Part shown: one piece after another, positions 1-10,496 of the stretch | How positions within the stretch are numbered: the stretch's first letter is position 1 | Layout: every line of letters starts with the position of its first letter | Translations under genes and position numbers: made by a program | Notes under the pieces: model-generated | Database searches by the model: none | The model's input: only the letters and a program-made list of their open reading frames with translations | What the model was told of the DNA's origin: nothing | NCBI RefSeq assembly: GCF_003057745.1 | Contig: NZ_QBJD02000016.1 | Coordinates: forward strand, 1 to 64,000 | DNA length: 64,000 bases | Origin: Enterobacter sp. RIT418 | GTDB taxonomy: Bacteria; Pseudomonadota; Gammaproteobacteria; Enterobacterales; Enterobacteriaceae | Reading direction: 5' to 3'

Positions 1-31
1 GCGGCTTTCGCTCACCGTTGCGAGGTCCCGT

Positions 32-59
32 ATAATACGTTTTCCTCATTCAGAGTCAA
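32..59 (-). promoter_or_regulatory. rRNA operon P2 promoter
   Basis: On the minus strand TTGACT (54-59) and TATTAT (32-37) are separated by 16 bases, as in E. coli rrn P2 promoters. Transcription leaves the window to the left, where 16S rRNA should begin. Its place next to murI matches rrnB of E. coli. Confidence 0.85.
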
Positions 60-142
60 GCATTTATTTTTGCTTTTCTCCGCTGGCGTTCATCGCTGAA
101 CCCCGCTAACCCGGCGGCCTGTAAGCCGTTGTTCCGTGTCAG

Positions 143-215
143 TGGAGGCGCATTATAGGGAGTTCTCAGACGTTGACAACCCCTCTTTAAAAAAAAACGT
201 TCAACCGTCTCTTTT
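143..215 (-). promoter_or_regulatory. rRNA operon P1 promoter with A/T-rich UP element
   Basis: On the minus strand TTGTCA (174-179) and TATAAT (152-157) are 16 bases apart, followed by a GC-rich discriminator and CACTGACACGGAACAACGGC, the conserved start of enterobacterial rrn transcripts. A/T tracts at about 182-200 sit where the UP element for the RNA polymerase alpha subunit lies in rrn P1. Established for the family: strong, growth-rate and ppGpp controlled. Confidence 0.88.
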
Positions 216-230
216 TTGCTCAAAAGGGCA

Positions 231-1082
231 TTACAACGCCAGTTTTTCGAGCGTTTCAAAGCCGTAACGGTGCAAAACGGGTAAAAGTTGCTCAGTTTCG
301 GGTGTGCGCGCCATGCAAAAAGCGATATTGGCATCTGATGATTTTGCATCAGACGCTTCATGCTCAAGCAGCCAGGCCGTACGACGCGCAATGGCCGCCC
401 CGGAATCCACCAGCCGCGTTCCTTCCGGCAGCACTTCTAGCAGTTCTTCCTGCAGTAGCGGGAAGTGCGTGCAGCCCAGCACGACCGTATCCGGCGGCTC
501 GGGCATTTTCAGCCACGGGCGAAGAATACGGCGCAGCTCGTCGAGCGATACCGTTTCGCCATGCAGCTTCGCTTCCGCCATTTGCACCAGCTCAGCCGAA
601 CCCAGCATCGCAATCTGGCATTCGTTGGCGAAACGGTCGATAAGCTCACGCGTATAAGGGCGTTTAACCGTACCGCGCGTTGCCAGCAGGCCGACAATGC
701 CGTTCGCCGTGAGGCGAGCCGCGGGCTTGATGGCAGGCACCACGCCCACGACAGGAAACTGGAATTTTTCGCGCAGGGCAGGAAGGGAAACCGTGCTCGC
801 CGTGTTGCAGGCAATCACTGCCAGCGCGAGGGGATAGCGCTGCTGTACAGCGGTGACGATTTCTACCACGCGCTCAACAATAAACTCTTCGCTCTTCTCT
901 CCATAAGGGAAAGCGACGTTATCGAAGGCGTAGATATAATGGAGATCCGGCAGAAGACGCCGAATCTCATCATAGACTGAAAGCCCACCGACGCCGGAAT
1001 CAAACACCAGCACGGTGGGACGCGGATCAGAAGGTGTAGCTGCCAGACAAGGTGTATTCCCGTCCTGCAGTTTGGTAGCCAT
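231..1082 (-). CDS. murI: Glutamate racemase MurI
   Basis: Converts L- to D-glutamate for peptidoglycan in the cytoplasm. The 283 residues align with E. coli MurI over the whole length. The two catalytic cysteines are visible in ACNTAS (C92) and GCTHFPLL (C204), and the substrate loop FDSGVGGLS is at 27-35. The N-terminal [11 protein letters not shown] matches E. coli, supporting this start. The first 56 bases lie inside the 3' end of btuB, the same overlap known in E. coli, so the two genes are probably co-transcribed and murI translation may depend on btuB. The rrn P1 promoter begins just downstream. Confidence 0.97.
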   Translation of the reverse strand: MATKLQDGNTPCLAATPSDPRPTVLVFDSGVGGLSVYDEIRRLLPDLHYIYAFDNVAFPYGEKSEEFIVERVVEIVTAVQQRYPLALAVIACNTASTVSLPALREKFQFPVVGVVPAIKPAARLTANGIVGLLATRGTVKRPYTRELIDRFANECQIAMLGSAELVQMAEAKLHGETVSLDELRRILRPWLKMPEPPDTVVLGCTHFPLLQEELLEVLPEGTRLVDSGAAIARRTAWLLEHEASDAKSSDANIAFCMARTPETEQLLPVLHRYGFETLEKLAL

Positions 1083-2868
1083 AAACTGTCTCGTAATCTT
1101 TATCGAACAGGTTGGCTATTTTACCACGAACTGTGAGATGTGAGGTGACAGGATATGAAACGGCAGCATCCCACAGGCTTACGCCGCCCATTTTAACCTT
1201 TTGATAGGTGTTGAAGTCCGTGTCGTAACGCGTGCCCAGGTAGTGATAGGTCAGGCTCCAGTCAAAATCATAAATCTGCGTATCAAGCTGATACTTCACC
1301 TGCTGCTTAGCACGGCGGTCCAGAAGCGCGTTGGTTGCCGCATTGCGCGCATCCACATAATCGTAGCCGACGGTGTGCGTCAGCGGACCGGTATCAAACG
1401 ACGCCGTTGCTTCTATACCTTTAATACGCGCTTTGCCGACGTTGTAATACTCCTGAAGGTTATTGTTGAAGTCGATCAGGTTATCAACGTCATTGCGATA
1501 ACCCGATACGCGCCAGCTCACGCCAGCCGTCAGGCCTTCAAACGCGCCCTCCCACTGCTTACTCTCTTCAGGATCAAGATGGTCGTTGCCATAGAAGCCG
1601 TAAAGCTGCCCCAGATTCGGCGCTTTATAGGCCGTACCGTAAGAGGCAATAAAGCGATATCCCTCAATGAATTCCCAGGCGGCGCTGCTCTGCCACGTCC
1701 CATGGCGACCAAACTGAGAGTTATCGTCGCTGCGAGCCGCCCCTTCCAGGGTGAAATCACCAAACTTTTGCAGCGCGGTCAGGTAAACGCCGGTATTACG
1801 GATGTCGTAGCCGTTTGAGACATAGCTGGTATTCGGCTCCGTGCTTTGCTTCTGCCAGTCAACGCCGGCCCCAACGTTGCCATGCCCAACATCCACGGAG
1901 TTCGTCCACTGAAGGTTGTACTGCTTGATTTCATCCAGCGTGGCGGTCGAATTATAACGGCCCAGATGCGGATCATAGTTGTAGTCTTTGCTGTGGCCAT
2001 AGCTGGAGAGCAGCTGTGAATGGAAGATGTCTTTGTTGAAGCGCAGCCCGGCGTCCCAGGTCTGGCTATACAGCTGGCGGGTGTCGACCAGCACGTCAGG
2101 CGTAAACGAGCTGTAGTAGCCGTCGTAGGCGGTACGGTTGCTGTAGCCATAGCCGCGAACAAAACCGCTCCACTGGTCTGAGAAAGCATGTTCCAGCGCG
2201 CCGTAGATCGTTTTATTCATAAAGCCGTCGCGATCGGGCTGGGCAAGACCGCCGTTGTTGCCGTCAGCAACCACGTCAAAACCTTTCGTGTAGGTGTAAT
2301 CACCGGCCAGCGTCACGCGCGTGCTGTCGCCAAGCGTTTGCTGGGTGCTGCCGCCGTAGTTCTGATAGCCATGCGATCCTACGCCCGCATTCAGCGTCGT
2401 GCCGTCCTTTGCGCGCGTGGTGATAATATTGACAACGCCGCCAATCGCATCCGAACCGTAAACGGCGGAGCGCGGCCCGCGAATGTATTCAATGCGCTGC
2501 ACCAGGGCGATCGGGAACTGGCTCAGGTCAGACGAACCGGTCACGCCGGCCTGGTTCAGACGGATACCGTCGACCAGGATAAGCACATGGCTGGAGTTGG
2601 TTCCGCGAATAAAGAGGGAGGAGAGCTGCCCCATCCCGCCGTTTTGCGCCGTATCAACGCCGGGCAGGCGACGCATGACGTCCACGAGCGTTGTCGATTG
2701 CCAGCGATCGATATCCTCACGCGTCACCACGGACGTTGGCGCGAGAATGGTATTTACAGGTTGTTCAAAACGGTTTGCAGTCACCACCAGCGAGTCGGCG
2801 CTATCCTGCGCCCAGCCCGAAAATGCCGTGACGGACAGCGCCGTACACAGCGATACTTTTTTAATCAT
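1027..2868 (-). CDS. btuB: Vitamin B12 outer-membrane receptor BtuB
   Basis: TonB-dependent beta-barrel that imports cobalamin across the outer membrane. The ATG at 2868 (MIKK) is preferred to one five codons upstream because it matches E. coli BtuB and starts a normal 20-residue signal peptide ending ...GWAQ. The TonB box [10 protein letters not shown] follows at about 26-34, then the plug domain (VLAP/IDRWQS... [11 protein letters not shown]), then the barrel ending in a terminal phenylalanine (SGSYTF) as expected for outer-membrane insertion. 613 residues against 614 in E. coli. Controlled by the cobalamin riboswitch just upstream. Confidence 0.97.
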   Translation of the reverse strand: MIKKVSLCTALSVTAFSGWAQDSADSLVVTANRFEQPVNTILAPTSVVTREDIDRWQSTTLVDVMRRLPGVDTAQNGGMGQLSSLFIRGTNSSHVLILVDGIRLNQAGVTGSSDLSQFPIALVQRIEYIRGPRSAVYGSDAIGGVVNIITTRAKDGTTLNAGVGSHGYQNYGGSTQQTLGDSTRVTLAGDYTYTKGFDVVADGNNGGLAQPDRDGFMNKTIYGALEHAFSDQWSGFVRGYGYSNRTAYDGYYSSFTPDVLVDTRQLYSQTWDAGLRFNKDIFHSQLLSSYGHSKDYNYDPHLGRYNSTATLDEIKQYNLQWTNSVDVGHGNVGAGVDWQKQSTEPNTSYVSNGYDIRNTGVYLTALQKFGDFTLEGAARSDDNSQFGRHGTWQSSAAWEFIEGYRFIASYGTAYKAPNLGQLYGFYGNDHLDPEESKQWEGAFEGLTAGVSWRVSGYRNDVDNLIDFNNNLQEYYNVGKARIKGIEATASFDTGPLTHTVGYDYVDARNAATNALLDRRAKQQVKYQLDTQIYDFDWSLTYHYLGTRYDTDFNTYQKVKMGGVSLWDAAVSYPVTSHLTVRGKIANLFDKDYETVYGYQTAGREYTLSGSYTF

Positions 2869-2883
2869 TGTTAAAGCATCCAC

Positions 2884-3096
2884 AATATAAGAAGGATGCC
2901 GCAGGCCTCATCCATAGCACGCGATGATGAAACCAATTGCGACGTGATCCCGGCAGGTCTTCGGGCTAGGTGGCGATTACGGATATAAGACTTCCCATTT
3001 TCACAGTGTCTACAATGCATATCCCGCCAGTCTTTACCGCTGCGCGTCAGCTCCAGATTTGCACTGGATTCCCTTTTCACTCTCAGGAGACCGGAA
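2884..3096 (-). ncRNA. Cobalamin riboswitch (btuB leader)
   Basis: On the minus strand the leader contains the conserved B12 box AGCCCGAAGACCTGCCGG (2950-2967), the upstream core GGGAATCCAGTGCAAATCTG and GAGCTGACGCGCAGCGGTAA (about 3037-3076), and GGGAAGTC (2986-2993). These are the canonical aptamer elements of the E. coli btuB riboswitch. The distal part (2884-2945) before the start codon is the expression platform. Expected to shut off btuB translation when adenosylcobalamin is bound. Confidence 0.93.
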
Positions 3097-3123
3097 ACAG
3101 AATGCTACAATTAGATACGGATA

Positions 3124-3161
3124 GATGTCCAGACAGCCATGAGCCATTAAATCTGGACATC
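3124..3161. promoter_or_regulatory. 10-bp inverted repeat between btuB and trmA (possible MetJ-type operator)
   Basis: GATGTCCAGA (3124-3133) and TCTGGACATC (3152-3161) are perfect inverted copies 18 bases apart, lying upstream of the btuB leader and before trmA. Each arm resembles the MetJ box AGACGTCT repeated in tandem (AGATGTCC-AGACAGCC here). Whether MetJ binds is inference; it could also be a hairpin. Confidence 0.4.
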
Positions 3162-3214
3162 CCCTGCACAATCCCTACAATCCCCGCGTAATTCTTTATC
3201 ACTCAGGACGTATC

Positions 3215-4315
3215 ATGACCCCCGAACACCTCCCGACAGAACAGTACGACGCACAGCTGGCAGAGAAAGTTGTCCGCCTGCAAAGTATGATGACGCCTTT
3301 CAACGCGCCCGTTCCCGAGGTGTTTCGTTCTCCGGTCAGCCACTACCGCATGCGCGCCGAATTCCGCATCTGGCACGACGGTGATGACCTGTACCACATC
3401 ATTTTCGATCAGCAGACCAAATCCCGCATCCGCGTGAACAGCTTCCCGGCGGCGAGCGAGCTCATTAACCAGCTCATGACGCTGATGATCGAAGGCGTGC
3501 GCAACAATCCCGCGCTGCGCCACAAGCTTTTCCAAATCGACTACCTGACCACGCAAAGCAATCAGGCTATCGTCACCCTTCTTTATCATAAGGCGCTGAA
3601 CGACGAATGGCGCGAGCAGGCAGAAGCCCTGCGCGACGCGCTGCGGGCGCAGAACATCAACGTTCATCTGATTGGCCGCGCGACAAAAACCAAAATCATG
3701 CTCGATCAGGATTACGTCGACGAGCGTCTGCCGGTGGCGGGTAAAGAGATGATCTATCGCCAGGTGGAGAACAGCTTCACCCAGCCAAACGCCGCGATGA
3801 ACGTGCAGATGCTTGAATGGGCGTTGAACGCCACGGAAGGATCAACGGGCGATTTGCTGGAGCTGTACTGCGGCAACGGCAACTTCTCGCTGGCGCTGGC
3901 GCGTAACTTCGATCGCGTGCTGGCAACCGAAATCGCGAAGCCGTCCGTCGCCGCCGCGCAGTACAACATCGCGGCGAACCATATTGATAACGTGCAGATT
4001 ATCCGCATGGCGGCAGAAGAGTTTACCCAGGCAATGAACGGCGTGCGTGAATTTAACCGCCTGCAGGGGATTGATTTGAAGAGCTACCGGTGTGAGACGA
4101 TTTTTGTCGATCCGCCGCGCAGCGGGCTGGACAGCGAAACCGAGAAGATGGTGCAGGCGTACCCGCGTATTTTGTACATCTCCTGCAACCCGGAGACGCT
4201 GTGCAAGAATCTCGAAACACTAAGCCAGACGCACAACGTTGAACGTCTGGCGCTGTTCGATCAGTTCCCGTATACGCACCATATGGAGTGCGGCGTGCTG
4301 CTAACGGCAAAGTAA
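3215..4315 (+). CDS. trmA: tRNA (uracil-5-)-methyltransferase TrmA
   Basis: Makes 5-methyluridine at position 54 of tRNAs using S-adenosylmethionine. 366 residues, the same as E. coli, and nearly identical from [11 protein letters not shown]. The SAM-binding motif [10 protein letters not shown] begins at E216, the catalytic nucleophile is C324 in ISCNPETL and the general base E358 is in HHMECG. Divergent from btuB. Confidence 0.98.
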   Translation: MTPEHLPTEQYDAQLAEKVVRLQSMMTPFNAPVPEVFRSPVSHYRMRAEFRIWHDGDDLYHIIFDQQTKSRIRVNSFPAASELINQLMTLMIEGVRNNPALRHKLFQIDYLTTQSNQAIVTLLYHKALNDEWREQAEALRDALRAQNINVHLIGRATKTKIMLDQDYVDERLPVAGKEMIYRQVENSFTQPNAAMNVQMLEWALNATEGSTGDLLELYCGNGNFSLALARNFDRVLATEIAKPSVAAAQYNIAANHIDNVQIIRMAAEEFTQAMNGVREFNRLQGIDLKSYRCETIFVDPPRSGLDSETEKMVQAYPRILYISCNPETLCKNLETLSQTHNVERLALFDQFPYTHHMECGVLLTAK

Positions 4316-4395
4316 CCTGCTTTACGTCGGGCAGGTAAGCGAAGCGCCACCTGCCGATAAATGCCGGATGACGCCTCGCTTATCCGGCCTGCAAC
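4316..4395. repeat. REP/BIME-like palindromic repeat
   Basis: Between convergent trmA and yijD lie two imperfect palindromes: GGGCAGGTAAGCGAAGCG...CCACCTGCC (about 4329-4357) and TGCCGGATGACGCCTCGC...TTATCCGGCCTGC (about 4362-4391). The second is the classic enterobacterial REP consensus. Such units stabilise mRNA 3' ends and can bind gyrase or IHF. Confidence 0.75.
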
Positions 4396-4407
4396 GTCAT
4401 AACCCTC

Positions 4408-4767
4408 TTACTCCGGCTGCCTGTCCTTGCGGCTGCGCATGCGCGAGCCAATCCAGAACACCAACACCACCGACAGCAGCGCTGGCAGGAAGTTAGAGCC
4501 GAGATCCGGGTATTCCGCGCGCACCACGGTGCTAAACAGCAGCACGCCCAGAATAAAGCAGGCGGCGGCCAGACCCGGCAACCCCACCGGCATGGTGCGG
4601 TTGAGATAGCGCTGATGCAGGCAATAGACCGTCAGCACCAGCGAAATAAGCGGGAAAATCGAGAAAGGGACGATTGAGCTAAAAATCGCTGCAAACGTGC
4701 CATTAATGGATAAGCCAGCGATCAATGCCAGCAACAACGTTCCTCTATCCTGACCTGACTGTTTCAT
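4408..4767 (-). CDS. yijD: Inner-membrane protein YijD
   Basis: 119-residue membrane protein of unknown function, colinear with E. coli YijD (DUF1422). Four hydrophobic stretches are visible: about 10-28, 32-50, 61-80 and 92-108. It starts nine bases after the fabR stop codon, so the two form the fabR-yijD operon, as in E. coli. Confidence 0.93.
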   Translation of the reverse strand: MKQSGQDRGTLLLALIAGLSINGTFAAIFSSIVPFSIFPLISLVLTVYCLHQRYLNRTMPVGLPGLAAACFILGVLLFSTVVRAEYPDLGSNFLPALLSVVLVFWIGSRMRSRKDRQPE

Positions 4768-4776
4768 TACTCACCT

Positions 4777-5412
4777 TCACTCAACGGTTTGATGTGCCAA
4801 CTTCTCTTGTTCACGGCGATACCAGTAATACGCACCCTTGGAAATCATCCTCAGCTGCAGTACCAGCCGCTCTTCGAGTTGCTTACGCTGTTCAATGCCC
4901 ACGTCCAGCGCCTCGGCGCCGGCACTAAAGACAATCGTCACCATGGCCTCGGCCTGCGCTTCGGTAAACGCACGCGGCATGTGGTTTTCGAGTTCAAGAT
5001 AGTCGGCAAGTTCCGCAATAAAGTGCTGAATTTCGCGTGCGACCGCCGCACGAAACGCGGACGACGTTCCCGAACGCTCGCGCAGCAGCAGGCGGAACGC
5101 GTTAGGGTTATTGCCGATAAATTCCATAAACGTTGATACGGAGGTGCGGATCACGCTGCCGCCTTTCGCGATACGCTGACGCGCCTGGCGCATCAGCTGG
5201 CGCAGCATTAGCCCGCTCTCGTCGACCATGGTCAGGCCCAGCTCGTCCACATCACGAAAATGACGATAGAAGGACGTTGGCGCAATCCCGGCCTCGCGTG
5301 CGACTTCGCGCAGGCTTAAGCTGGCAAAACTTCGCTCAGCGCTCAGTTGACTGAATGCCGCTTCCACCAGCGAACGCCGGGTTTTCTCTTTTTGTTGTGC
5401 TCTTACGCCCAT
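4777..5412 (-). CDS. fabR: Unsaturated fatty-acid synthesis repressor FabR (TetR family)
   Basis: TetR-type repressor of fabA/fabB that senses the ratio of unsaturated to saturated acyl thioesters. The N-terminal helix-turn-helix is [20 protein letters not shown] (about 29-48). The start at 5412 (MGVRAQQ) agrees with the E. coli protein; an ATG 12 codons earlier is in frame but unsupported. 211 residues against 215, the difference being in the extreme C-terminus. Divergent from sthA. Confidence 0.94.
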   Translation of the reverse strand: MGVRAQQKEKTRRSLVEAAFSQLSAERSFASLSLREVAREAGIAPTSFYRHFRDVDELGLTMVDESGLMLRQLMRQARQRIAKGGSVIRTSVSTFMEFIGNNPNAFRLLLRERSGTSSAFRAAVAREIQHFIAELADYLELENHMPRAFTEAQAEAMVTIVFSAGAEALDVGIEQRKQLEERLVLQLRMISKGAYYWYRREQEKLAHQTVE

Positions 5413-5611
5413 CACGATAGTTGAATCCTTCCAAAGGCCTGCTGGCACTATACCAGAGAATAAAATTAATCTGTTTGCTCAGCTTTGTGAATGATTGTTT
5501 ACGCGCGGTTTGTGCTCCACTGGCGGAAAAAAGCACAACGATAATTGGGTTACTCAGGCAATGATGTTATGATTCTGTTGCTTTTATGTATAAGAATAGG
5601 TAAGCCTTGCC

Positions 5612-7012
5612 ATGCCACATTCCTACGATTACGACGCAATAGTTATTGGTTCCGGCCCCGGCGGCGAAGGCGCTGCTATGGGACTGGTGAAACAGGGAGC
5701 CAGAGTAGCGGTCATTGAGCGCTACCATAACGTTGGCGGCGGTTGCACCCACTGGGGCACCATCCCGTCCAAAGCCCTCCGCCACGCCGTTAGCCGCATT
5801 ATTGAATTTAACCAGAACCCCCTTTACAGCGACCATTCCCGACTTCTTCGCTCCTCCTTTGCCGATATCCTGAACCACGCAGACACCGTGATTAACCAGC
5901 AAACGCGGATGCGCCAGGGTTTCTACGAGCGTAACCACTGCGAAATTCTGCAGGGGAACGCCCATTTCGTGGACGAGCACACGCTGGCGCTGGAGTGCCA
6001 TGACGGCACCGTTGAAACCTTAACGGCAGAAAAATTCGTCATCGCCTGCGGTTCGCGCCCTTACCATCCGGCGGACGTCGACTTTACGCACCCGCGCATC
6101 TACGACAGCGATTCGATCCTTAGCCTGCACCACGAGCCGCGCCACGTCATTATCTACGGCGCAGGGGTGATCGGCTGCGAATATGCGTCGATCTTCCGGG
6201 GAATGGAGGTCAAGGTCGATCTGATCAACACCCGCGATCGCCTGCTGGCGTTCCTCGATCAGGAGATGTCGGATTCCCTCTCCTACCACTTCTGGAACAG
6301 CGGCGTGGTCATCCGCCACAACGAAGAATACGAGAAGATCGAAGGCTGCGACGACGGCGTGATCATGCACCTGAAGTCCGGTAAGAAGCTGAAAGCGGAC
6401 TGCCTGCTCTACGCCAACGGCCGCACCGGCAACACCGATTCCCTGCAGCTGGAAAATCTTGGGCTTGAAACCGACAGCCGCGGCCAGCTGAAGGTCAACA
6501 GCATGTACCAGACCGCGCTGCCGCACGTCTATGCGGTGGGCGACGTGATTGGCTACCCAAGCCTGGCGTCAGCCGCTTACGACCAGGGGCGCATTGCCGC
6601 GCAGGCGCTGGTGAAAGGCGAAGCGACGGCGCACCTCATCGAAGACATCCCGACGGGCATCTACACCATTCCGGAAATCAGCTCCGTGGGTAAAACCGAG
6701 CAGCAGCTGACGGCCATGAAGGTGCCTTACGAGGTCGGTCGCGCGCAGTTTAAACACCTGGCGCGGGCGCAAATCGTGGGAATGAGCGTGGGAACGCTGA
6801 AGATTTTGTTCCATCGCGAGACGAAAGAGATCCTCGGTATTCACTGCTTTGGTGAACGCGCCGCGGAAATCATTCATATCGGCCAGGCAATCATGGAGCA
6901 AAAAGGCGGTGGCAACACCATCGAGTACTTCGTTAACACCACCTTTAACTACCCAACCATGGCGGAAGCCTATCGGGTAGCGGCGCTCAACGGGTTAAAC
7001 CGCCTGTTTTAA
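5612..7012 (+). CDS. sthA: Soluble pyridine nucleotide transhydrogenase SthA
   Basis: FAD flavoprotein that moves hydride between NADPH and NAD+ in the cytoplasm. 466 residues, as in E. coli. FAD motif GSGPGGEG at 13-20 and a second Rossmann motif [12 protein letters not shown] near 182-193. In [16 protein letters not shown] only the first redox cysteine (C45) is kept and T50 replaces the second, the family's hallmark against the related lipoamide dehydrogenases. Its 3' end overlaps that of convergent oxyR by 18 bases. Confidence 0.97.
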   Translation: MPHSYDYDAIVIGSGPGGEGAAMGLVKQGARVAVIERYHNVGGGCTHWGTIPSKALRHAVSRIIEFNQNPLYSDHSRLLRSSFADILNHADTVINQQTRMRQGFYERNHCEILQGNAHFVDEHTLALECHDGTVETLTAEKFVIACGSRPYHPADVDFTHPRIYDSDSILSLHHEPRHVIIYGAGVIGCEYASIFRGMEVKVDLINTRDRLLAFLDQEMSDSLSYHFWNSGVVIRHNEEYEKIEGCDDGVIMHLKSGKKLKADCLLYANGRTGNTDSLQLENLGLETDSRGQLKVNSMYQTALPHVYAVGDVIGYPSLASAAYDQGRIAAQALVKGEATAHLIEDIPTGIYTIPEISSVGKTEQQLTAMKVPYEVGRAQFKHLARAQIVGMSVGTLKILFHRETKEILGIHCFGERAAEIIHIGQAIMEQKGGGNTIEYFVNTTFNYPTMAEAYRVAALNGLNRLF

Positions 7013-7912
7013 CGCGCTGTCGAAATGGCCATCCATCGAACTTCGGATGGCCTCAGCCAGCTGCTCATAGCGGCTGCGCAGCGGTGATCCCGGACGATAA
7101 ACCAGGCCAATGGTGCGGCGCGGTTCAGGCTTGATGCACGGCAGATAGACCACCCCATCGCGCTTGCGCTCGTTCGGCACGGCCAGCGCGGGCAGTAGCG
7201 TAATGCCGCTTCCCGCCGCTACCATGTTGCGCAGCGTTTCCAGGCTGGTTGCGCGGAAGTGGGTATCTTCATCCGCACCCGCCTCAAAGCAGAAGCCCAT
7301 TGCCTGATCGCGAAGGCAGTGCCCATCTTCCAGCATCAGCAGCTTTTCACCGGCCAGATCGGCCATCGGCACGCGATCGCGGTTTGCCCACGGGTGATCT
7401 TCATAGATCGCCAGCATCATCGGCTCGTCGAACAGCGGCACTTCAATAAAGGCTTCACTCTCTTTGACCAGCGCCAGAATGGCGCAGTCGAGCTTGCCGC
7501 TATCGAGCTGGGCCAGCAGCTGATGGGTTTGCGCTTCATGCAGGTACATTTCGAGTTTCGGGAAGGTCTGGTGCAGCATGGGGATAATCTGCGGCAGCAG
7601 GTACGGGCCAACGGTAGGGATCAGGCCAATATGCAGCGGGCCGGACATCGCTTCCCCCTGCTGGCTTGCCATTTCCTTGAGCACTTTGACCTCGCGCAGC
7701 ACGGTGCGCGCCTGATCCACCAGCAGAAGACCGGCCTGGGTGAACAGAACCTTACGACTGGTGCGCTCCAGCAGCATCACGCCCAGCTCATCTTCCAGCT
7801 TGCGGATCTGGCCGCTTAGCGTGGGCTGGCTGACGTGGCAGGAATCTGCCGCGCGGCGAAAATGACGGTGCTCGGCTAACGCTACCAGGTATTCAAGATC
7901 ACGAATATTCAT
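6995..7912 (-). CDS. oxyR: Peroxide-sensing transcription regulator OxyR
   Basis: LysR-family activator of the peroxide response. 305 residues as in E. coli. N-terminal winged helix-turn-helix with [20 protein letters not shown] (18-37). The redox pair is present at C199 and C208 ([17 protein letters not shown]). Divergent from the OxyS RNA; the shared intergenic region carries OxyR-like sites, consistent with autorepression. Confidence 0.98.
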   Translation of the reverse strand: MNIRDLEYLVALAEHRHFRRAADSCHVSQPTLSGQIRKLEDELGVMLLERTSRKVLFTQAGLLLVDQARTVLREVKVLKEMASQQGEAMSGPLHIGLIPTVGPYLLPQIIPMLHQTFPKLEMYLHEAQTHQLLAQLDSGKLDCAILALVKESEAFIEVPLFDEPMMLAIYEDHPWANRDRVPMADLAGEKLLMLEDGHCLRDQAMGFCFEAGADEDTHFRATSLETLRNMVAAGSGITLLPALAVPNERKRDGVVYLPCIKPEPRRTIGLVYRPGSPLRSRYEQLAEAIRSSMDGHFDSALKQAV

Positions 7913-7930
7913 TATTCATCCTCCGTCGCC

Positions 7931-7980
7931 ACGATAGTTCATGGCGATAGATAGCATAGCAACGAACGATTATCCCTATC
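7931..7980. promoter_or_regulatory. Probable OxyR binding region (oxyR/oxyS)
   Basis: The oxyR-oxyS intergenic region contains ATAG/CTAT-type blocks spaced about one helical turn apart: GATAG (7933), GATAGATAGCATAGC (7946-7960) and TATCCCTATC (7971-7980). This resembles the OxyR consensus of four ATAGnt elements. Position directly upstream of the oxyS -10 fits activation of oxyS and repression of oxyR. Confidence 0.55.
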
Positions 7981-8009
7981 AAGCATTCTGTTGAATAATA
8001 CACCACATA

Positions 8010-8127
8010 GACGAGGCGGCACGTGTTTGACCCAAAACGACCCCGCACCGTCAGCGAGTTTCTCTCAAAACTCGAACAACTAAAGCCAACGTGAACTTTT
8101 GCGGACCCCGTGGTCCGCTTTTTTTTG
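8010..8127 (+). ncRNA. oxyS: OxyS small regulatory RNA
   Basis: The segment GCGAGTTTCTCTC (8054-8066) and the following AACTAAAGCCAACGTGAACT block are almost identical to E. coli OxyS, and the position divergent from oxyR is the same. A -10 like AATAAT lies at 7994-7999, placing the 5' end near 8010. It ends in GCGGACC/GGTCCGC followed by eight T. In E. coli OxyS is induced by OxyR and, with Hfq, represses fhlA and rpoS among others. Confidence 0.88.
8101..8126 (+). terminator. OxyS terminator
   Basis: Stem GCGGACC (8101-8107) / GGTCCGC (8112-8118) with a short loop and a run of eight T. Confidence 0.9.
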
Positions 8128-8130
8128 CGT

Positions 8131-8162
8131 AAAAAAAGCCCGGCTTAACGCCAGGCTTTGTT
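8131..8162 (-). terminator. Likely terminator of the argCBH operon
   Basis: On the minus strand AAAGCCTGGC ... GCCGGGCTTTTTTT forms a stem of about nine pairs followed by a T tract. It lies about 100 bases after the argH stop codon. Confidence 0.75.
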
Positions 8163-8165
8163 TTC

Positions 8166-8246
8166 TCCCCTCACCCTAGCCCTCTCCCTAAGGGAGAGGG
8201 AACCGATCGAGCCCCTCTCCCGGTGGGAGAGGGGTTGGGGTGAGGG
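8166..8246. repeat. CTCACCC/CTCTCCC dispersed palindromic repeat, copy A
   Basis: Two inverted units, CCCTCACCCTAGCCCTCTCC (8168-8187) and GGGAGAGGGGTTGGGGTGAG (8224-8243), each with its own small hairpin (CCCTCTCCCTAAGGGAGAGGG; CCCCTCTCCC...GGGAGAGGGG). The same unit recurs near 29.8, 31.2, 57.9 and 61.8 kb. It lies between argH and its terminator. Confidence 0.75.
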
Positions 8247-8264
8247 CATCAGACCGCAATATTG

Positions 8265-9638
8265 TCAAACCAACCGCTTTTTCGCATCCGCAATCGCCTG
8301 CGCAACCTGCTTCGGCGACACGCCGCCTTTCGCCGCGCGCTTATCCAGGCACGACTGCAGCGCCAGTATCGGATACACATCATCCCCAATCACCGCGCTG
8401 AACTTCTGCAGGTCAGCAAGCGCCAGGTCTTCCAGCGGTTTCCCCTGACGAATGGCTTCCACCACCGCTTCACCCACAATATGGTGCGCTTCGCGGAACG
8501 GTACGCCTTTCGCGACCAGATAATCCGCCAGCTCGGTGGAGTTGGCATAGCCCTGCTGCGCCGCTTCCTGGCAGCGCGGGCGCTTCACCTGAATGCCGTC
8601 CAGCACCAGCGCGCCCATATGCAGACAGTCCAGCCAGGTGTCGAGCGCGTCGAACAGCCCTTCCTTGTCTTCCTGCATATCTTTGTTGTACGCCAGCGGC
8701 AGCCCTTTCAGGGTCATCATCATGCCGGTCAGCGCGCCCTGCACGCGGCCACACTTGCCGCGGATCAGCTCCAGCGCGTCCGGGTTTTTCTTCTGCGGCA
8801 TCAGGGACGAGCCGGACGTCACGCGGTCAGACAGCTCCACAAACCCGGCTTCACCGGAGTTGAAGAAGATCAGGTCTTCGGCAAAGCGCGACAGGTGAAC
8901 CATGCCGATTGAGGCATTCGAGAGCAGCTCCAGCACGTGGTCACGGTCAGAGACGCTGTCCAGGCTGTTGCGGGTGGCGGACGCAAAGCCCAGCCAGCCG
9001 GCCAGCTGCTCGCGGTCGATTTCATACGCCGTACCGGCCAGCGCGCCGCTGCCCAGCGGGCTGACGTCCAGACGCTTCAGCGTATCCTGCAGGCGGCTTT
9101 CATCGCGCGCCAGCATTTCAACGTAGGCCAGGCACCAGTGGGCAAAGGTCACCGGCTGCGCGCGCTGCAGGTGGGTATATCCCGGCATCACCGCGTCCTG
9201 GTTGTTCTGCGCGGTCTCCACCAGCGCGCTCTGCAGCTGACGGTTAGCCGCCAGCAGTTCGCCCACGGTCTCTTTACACCACAGCTTGAGATCGGTCGCC
9301 ACCTGGTCGTTACGGCTGCGGCCGGTGTGGAGCTTTTTCCCCAGCGGGCCGACTTTATCGATCAGTTTGCCTTCCACCCAGCTGTGAATATCTTCGGCAT
9401 CGCTCTGCAGGATTTGCTGCGGGTCCAGGCGCACCTCTTCCAGCAGGTTGTTCAGCGCCTCTTCCAGCTGCAGCTGTTCGTCTGCGGTCAGTACGCCAAC
9501 GGTGACCAGCGCTTTAGACCAGGCCACAGAGCCGACGATATCCTGTTCGGCCAGGCGGTAGTCGAAGCGCAACGAGTCGTTGAACTGTTTGAACCGATGA
9601 TCCGCTGCCTGTGTAAAACGCCCACCCCAAAGTGCCAT
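8265..9638 (-). CDS. argH: Argininosuccinate lyase ArgH
   Basis: Splits argininosuccinate into arginine and fumarate, the last step of arginine synthesis. The ATG at 9638 (MALWGGRF) gives 457 residues, the E. coli length, and has AAGGAAG in front. The superfamily signature [12 protein letters not shown] is at 276-287, and HTGRSRNDQ at 104-112 is the conserved substrate segment. Third gene of the argC-argB-argH operon, with a REP-like element in the argB-argH gap. Confidence 0.97.
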   Translation of the reverse strand: MALWGGRFTQAADHRFKQFNDSLRFDYRLAEQDIVGSVAWSKALVTVGVLTADEQLQLEEALNNLLEEVRLDPQQILQSDAEDIHSWVEGKLIDKVGPLGKKLHTGRSRNDQVATDLKLWCKETVGELLAANRQLQSALVETAQNNQDAVMPGYTHLQRAQPVTFAHWCLAYVEMLARDESRLQDTLKRLDVSPLGSGALAGTAYEIDREQLAGWLGFASATRNSLDSVSDRDHVLELLSNASIGMVHLSRFAEDLIFFNSGEAGFVELSDRVTSGSSLMPQKKNPDALELIRGKCGRVQGALTGMMMTLKGLPLAYNKDMQEDKEGLFDALDTWLDCLHMGALVLDGIQVKRPRCQEAAQQGYANSTELADYLVAKGVPFREAHHIVGEAVVEAIRQGKPLEDLALADLQKFSAVIGDDVYPILALQSCLDKRAAKGGVSPKQVAQAIADAKKRLV

Positions 9639-9662
9639 AACATGCTTCCTTAATTCGTTAGT

Positions 9663-9701
9663 TCCGCCGGGTGGCGCTACGCTTACCCGGCCTACGGTCA
9701 T
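9663..9701. repeat. REP-like element in the argB-argH gap
   Basis: GCCGGGTGGCGCTACGC and TTACCCGGCCTACGG form the imperfect palindrome of a REP sequence, inside the operon. A near copy is at 51425-51455. Confidence 0.7.
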
Positions 9702-9713
9702 TCAGTAAAATAC

Positions 9714-10490
9714 TTACGCTAAAATACGCGTGCCGATCGGCGTGCCGTTAAACAGCGCCGGGAGCTGCTCCGCGTGACGCCAGGAGGCAATATCCACCGG
9801 GCGGCCGAGCGCGCGCGCCGCGTCCAGCGCCGCGTTCACCTTGACGATCATCCCGTCGGTGATAATCCCCTGGTCGATCAGCTGCTCGGCTTTCGCGGCG
9901 GTCATCTCCGCGATGCGCTGGCCTTTACCGTCCAGAATGCCGCTCACGTCGGAAAGCAGGATCAGGTCTGCGCCCAGCGTTGCCGCCAGCGCGGTGGCCG
10001 CCTGGTCAGCGTTGACGTTCATCAGCTCGCCCGCGTCGGTTACGCCAATAGAGCTGACTACCGGCAGGAAACCGCCGTTCAGCAGGGTGTTAATCAGCGT
10101 AGGCGAACCCGGCTGGGCCAGTCCAACGTGGCCGAGCGCTTCGTCGAGCTGGGTCACTTTTACGCTGTCCCCGTCGCCCAGATAGAGGCCCACGGACGCG
10201 ATGTGGTGTTTCTTCGCCCACGCCAGCAGCGTCTTGTTCGCCGTTCCCGCCAGCGCACCAGTAATGATGTCAATCTGGTCGGCAGGCGTGACGCGCAGGC
10301 CGTTTTTCTTGGTCACCGGCAGGTTGAGCCCTTTCATCAGCTCATCCACCACGCAGCCGCCACCGTGAACAATCACCAGCGGGCGCTGATGTGATTCGCG
10401 GTAGTTCACCAGCGCGGTAAAAAGACGCTCCAGCGCTTCTTCGCTGTCCAGCAGTACGCCACCGAGTTTGATAATTAATGGGTTCATCAT
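9714..10490 (-). CDS. argB: Acetylglutamate kinase ArgB
   Basis: Phosphorylates N-acetylglutamate, second step of arginine synthesis. 258 residues when begun at [11 protein letters not shown]. An extra ATG directly in front (10493) is equally possible, as AAGG is 4 and 7 bases from the two. Catalytic/phosphate-binding features of the amino-acid kinase fold are visible: K8 in IIKLGG, HGGG at 42-45, and [10 protein letters not shown] in the C-terminal ATP-binding half. It follows the argC stop closely, consistent with one transcript. Confidence 0.97.
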   Translation of the reverse strand: MMNPLIIKLGGVLLDSEEALERLFTALVNYRESHQRPLVIVHGGGCVVDELMKGLNLPVTKKNGLRVTPADQIDIITGALAGTANKTLLAWAKKHHIASVGLYLGDGDSVKVTQLDEALGHVGLAQPGSPTLINTLLNGGFLPVVSSIGVTDAGELMNVNADQAATALAATLGADLILLSDVSGILDGKGQRIAEMTAAKAEQLIDQGIITDGMIVKVNAALDAARALGRPVDIASWRHAEQLPALFNGTPIGTRILA

Positions 10491-10496
10491 CACACC

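Noticed and set aside
2871..3191. Small open frames in both directions in the btuB leader
   Set aside because: The region is a riboswitch; the frames cross conserved RNA elements and lack start signals.
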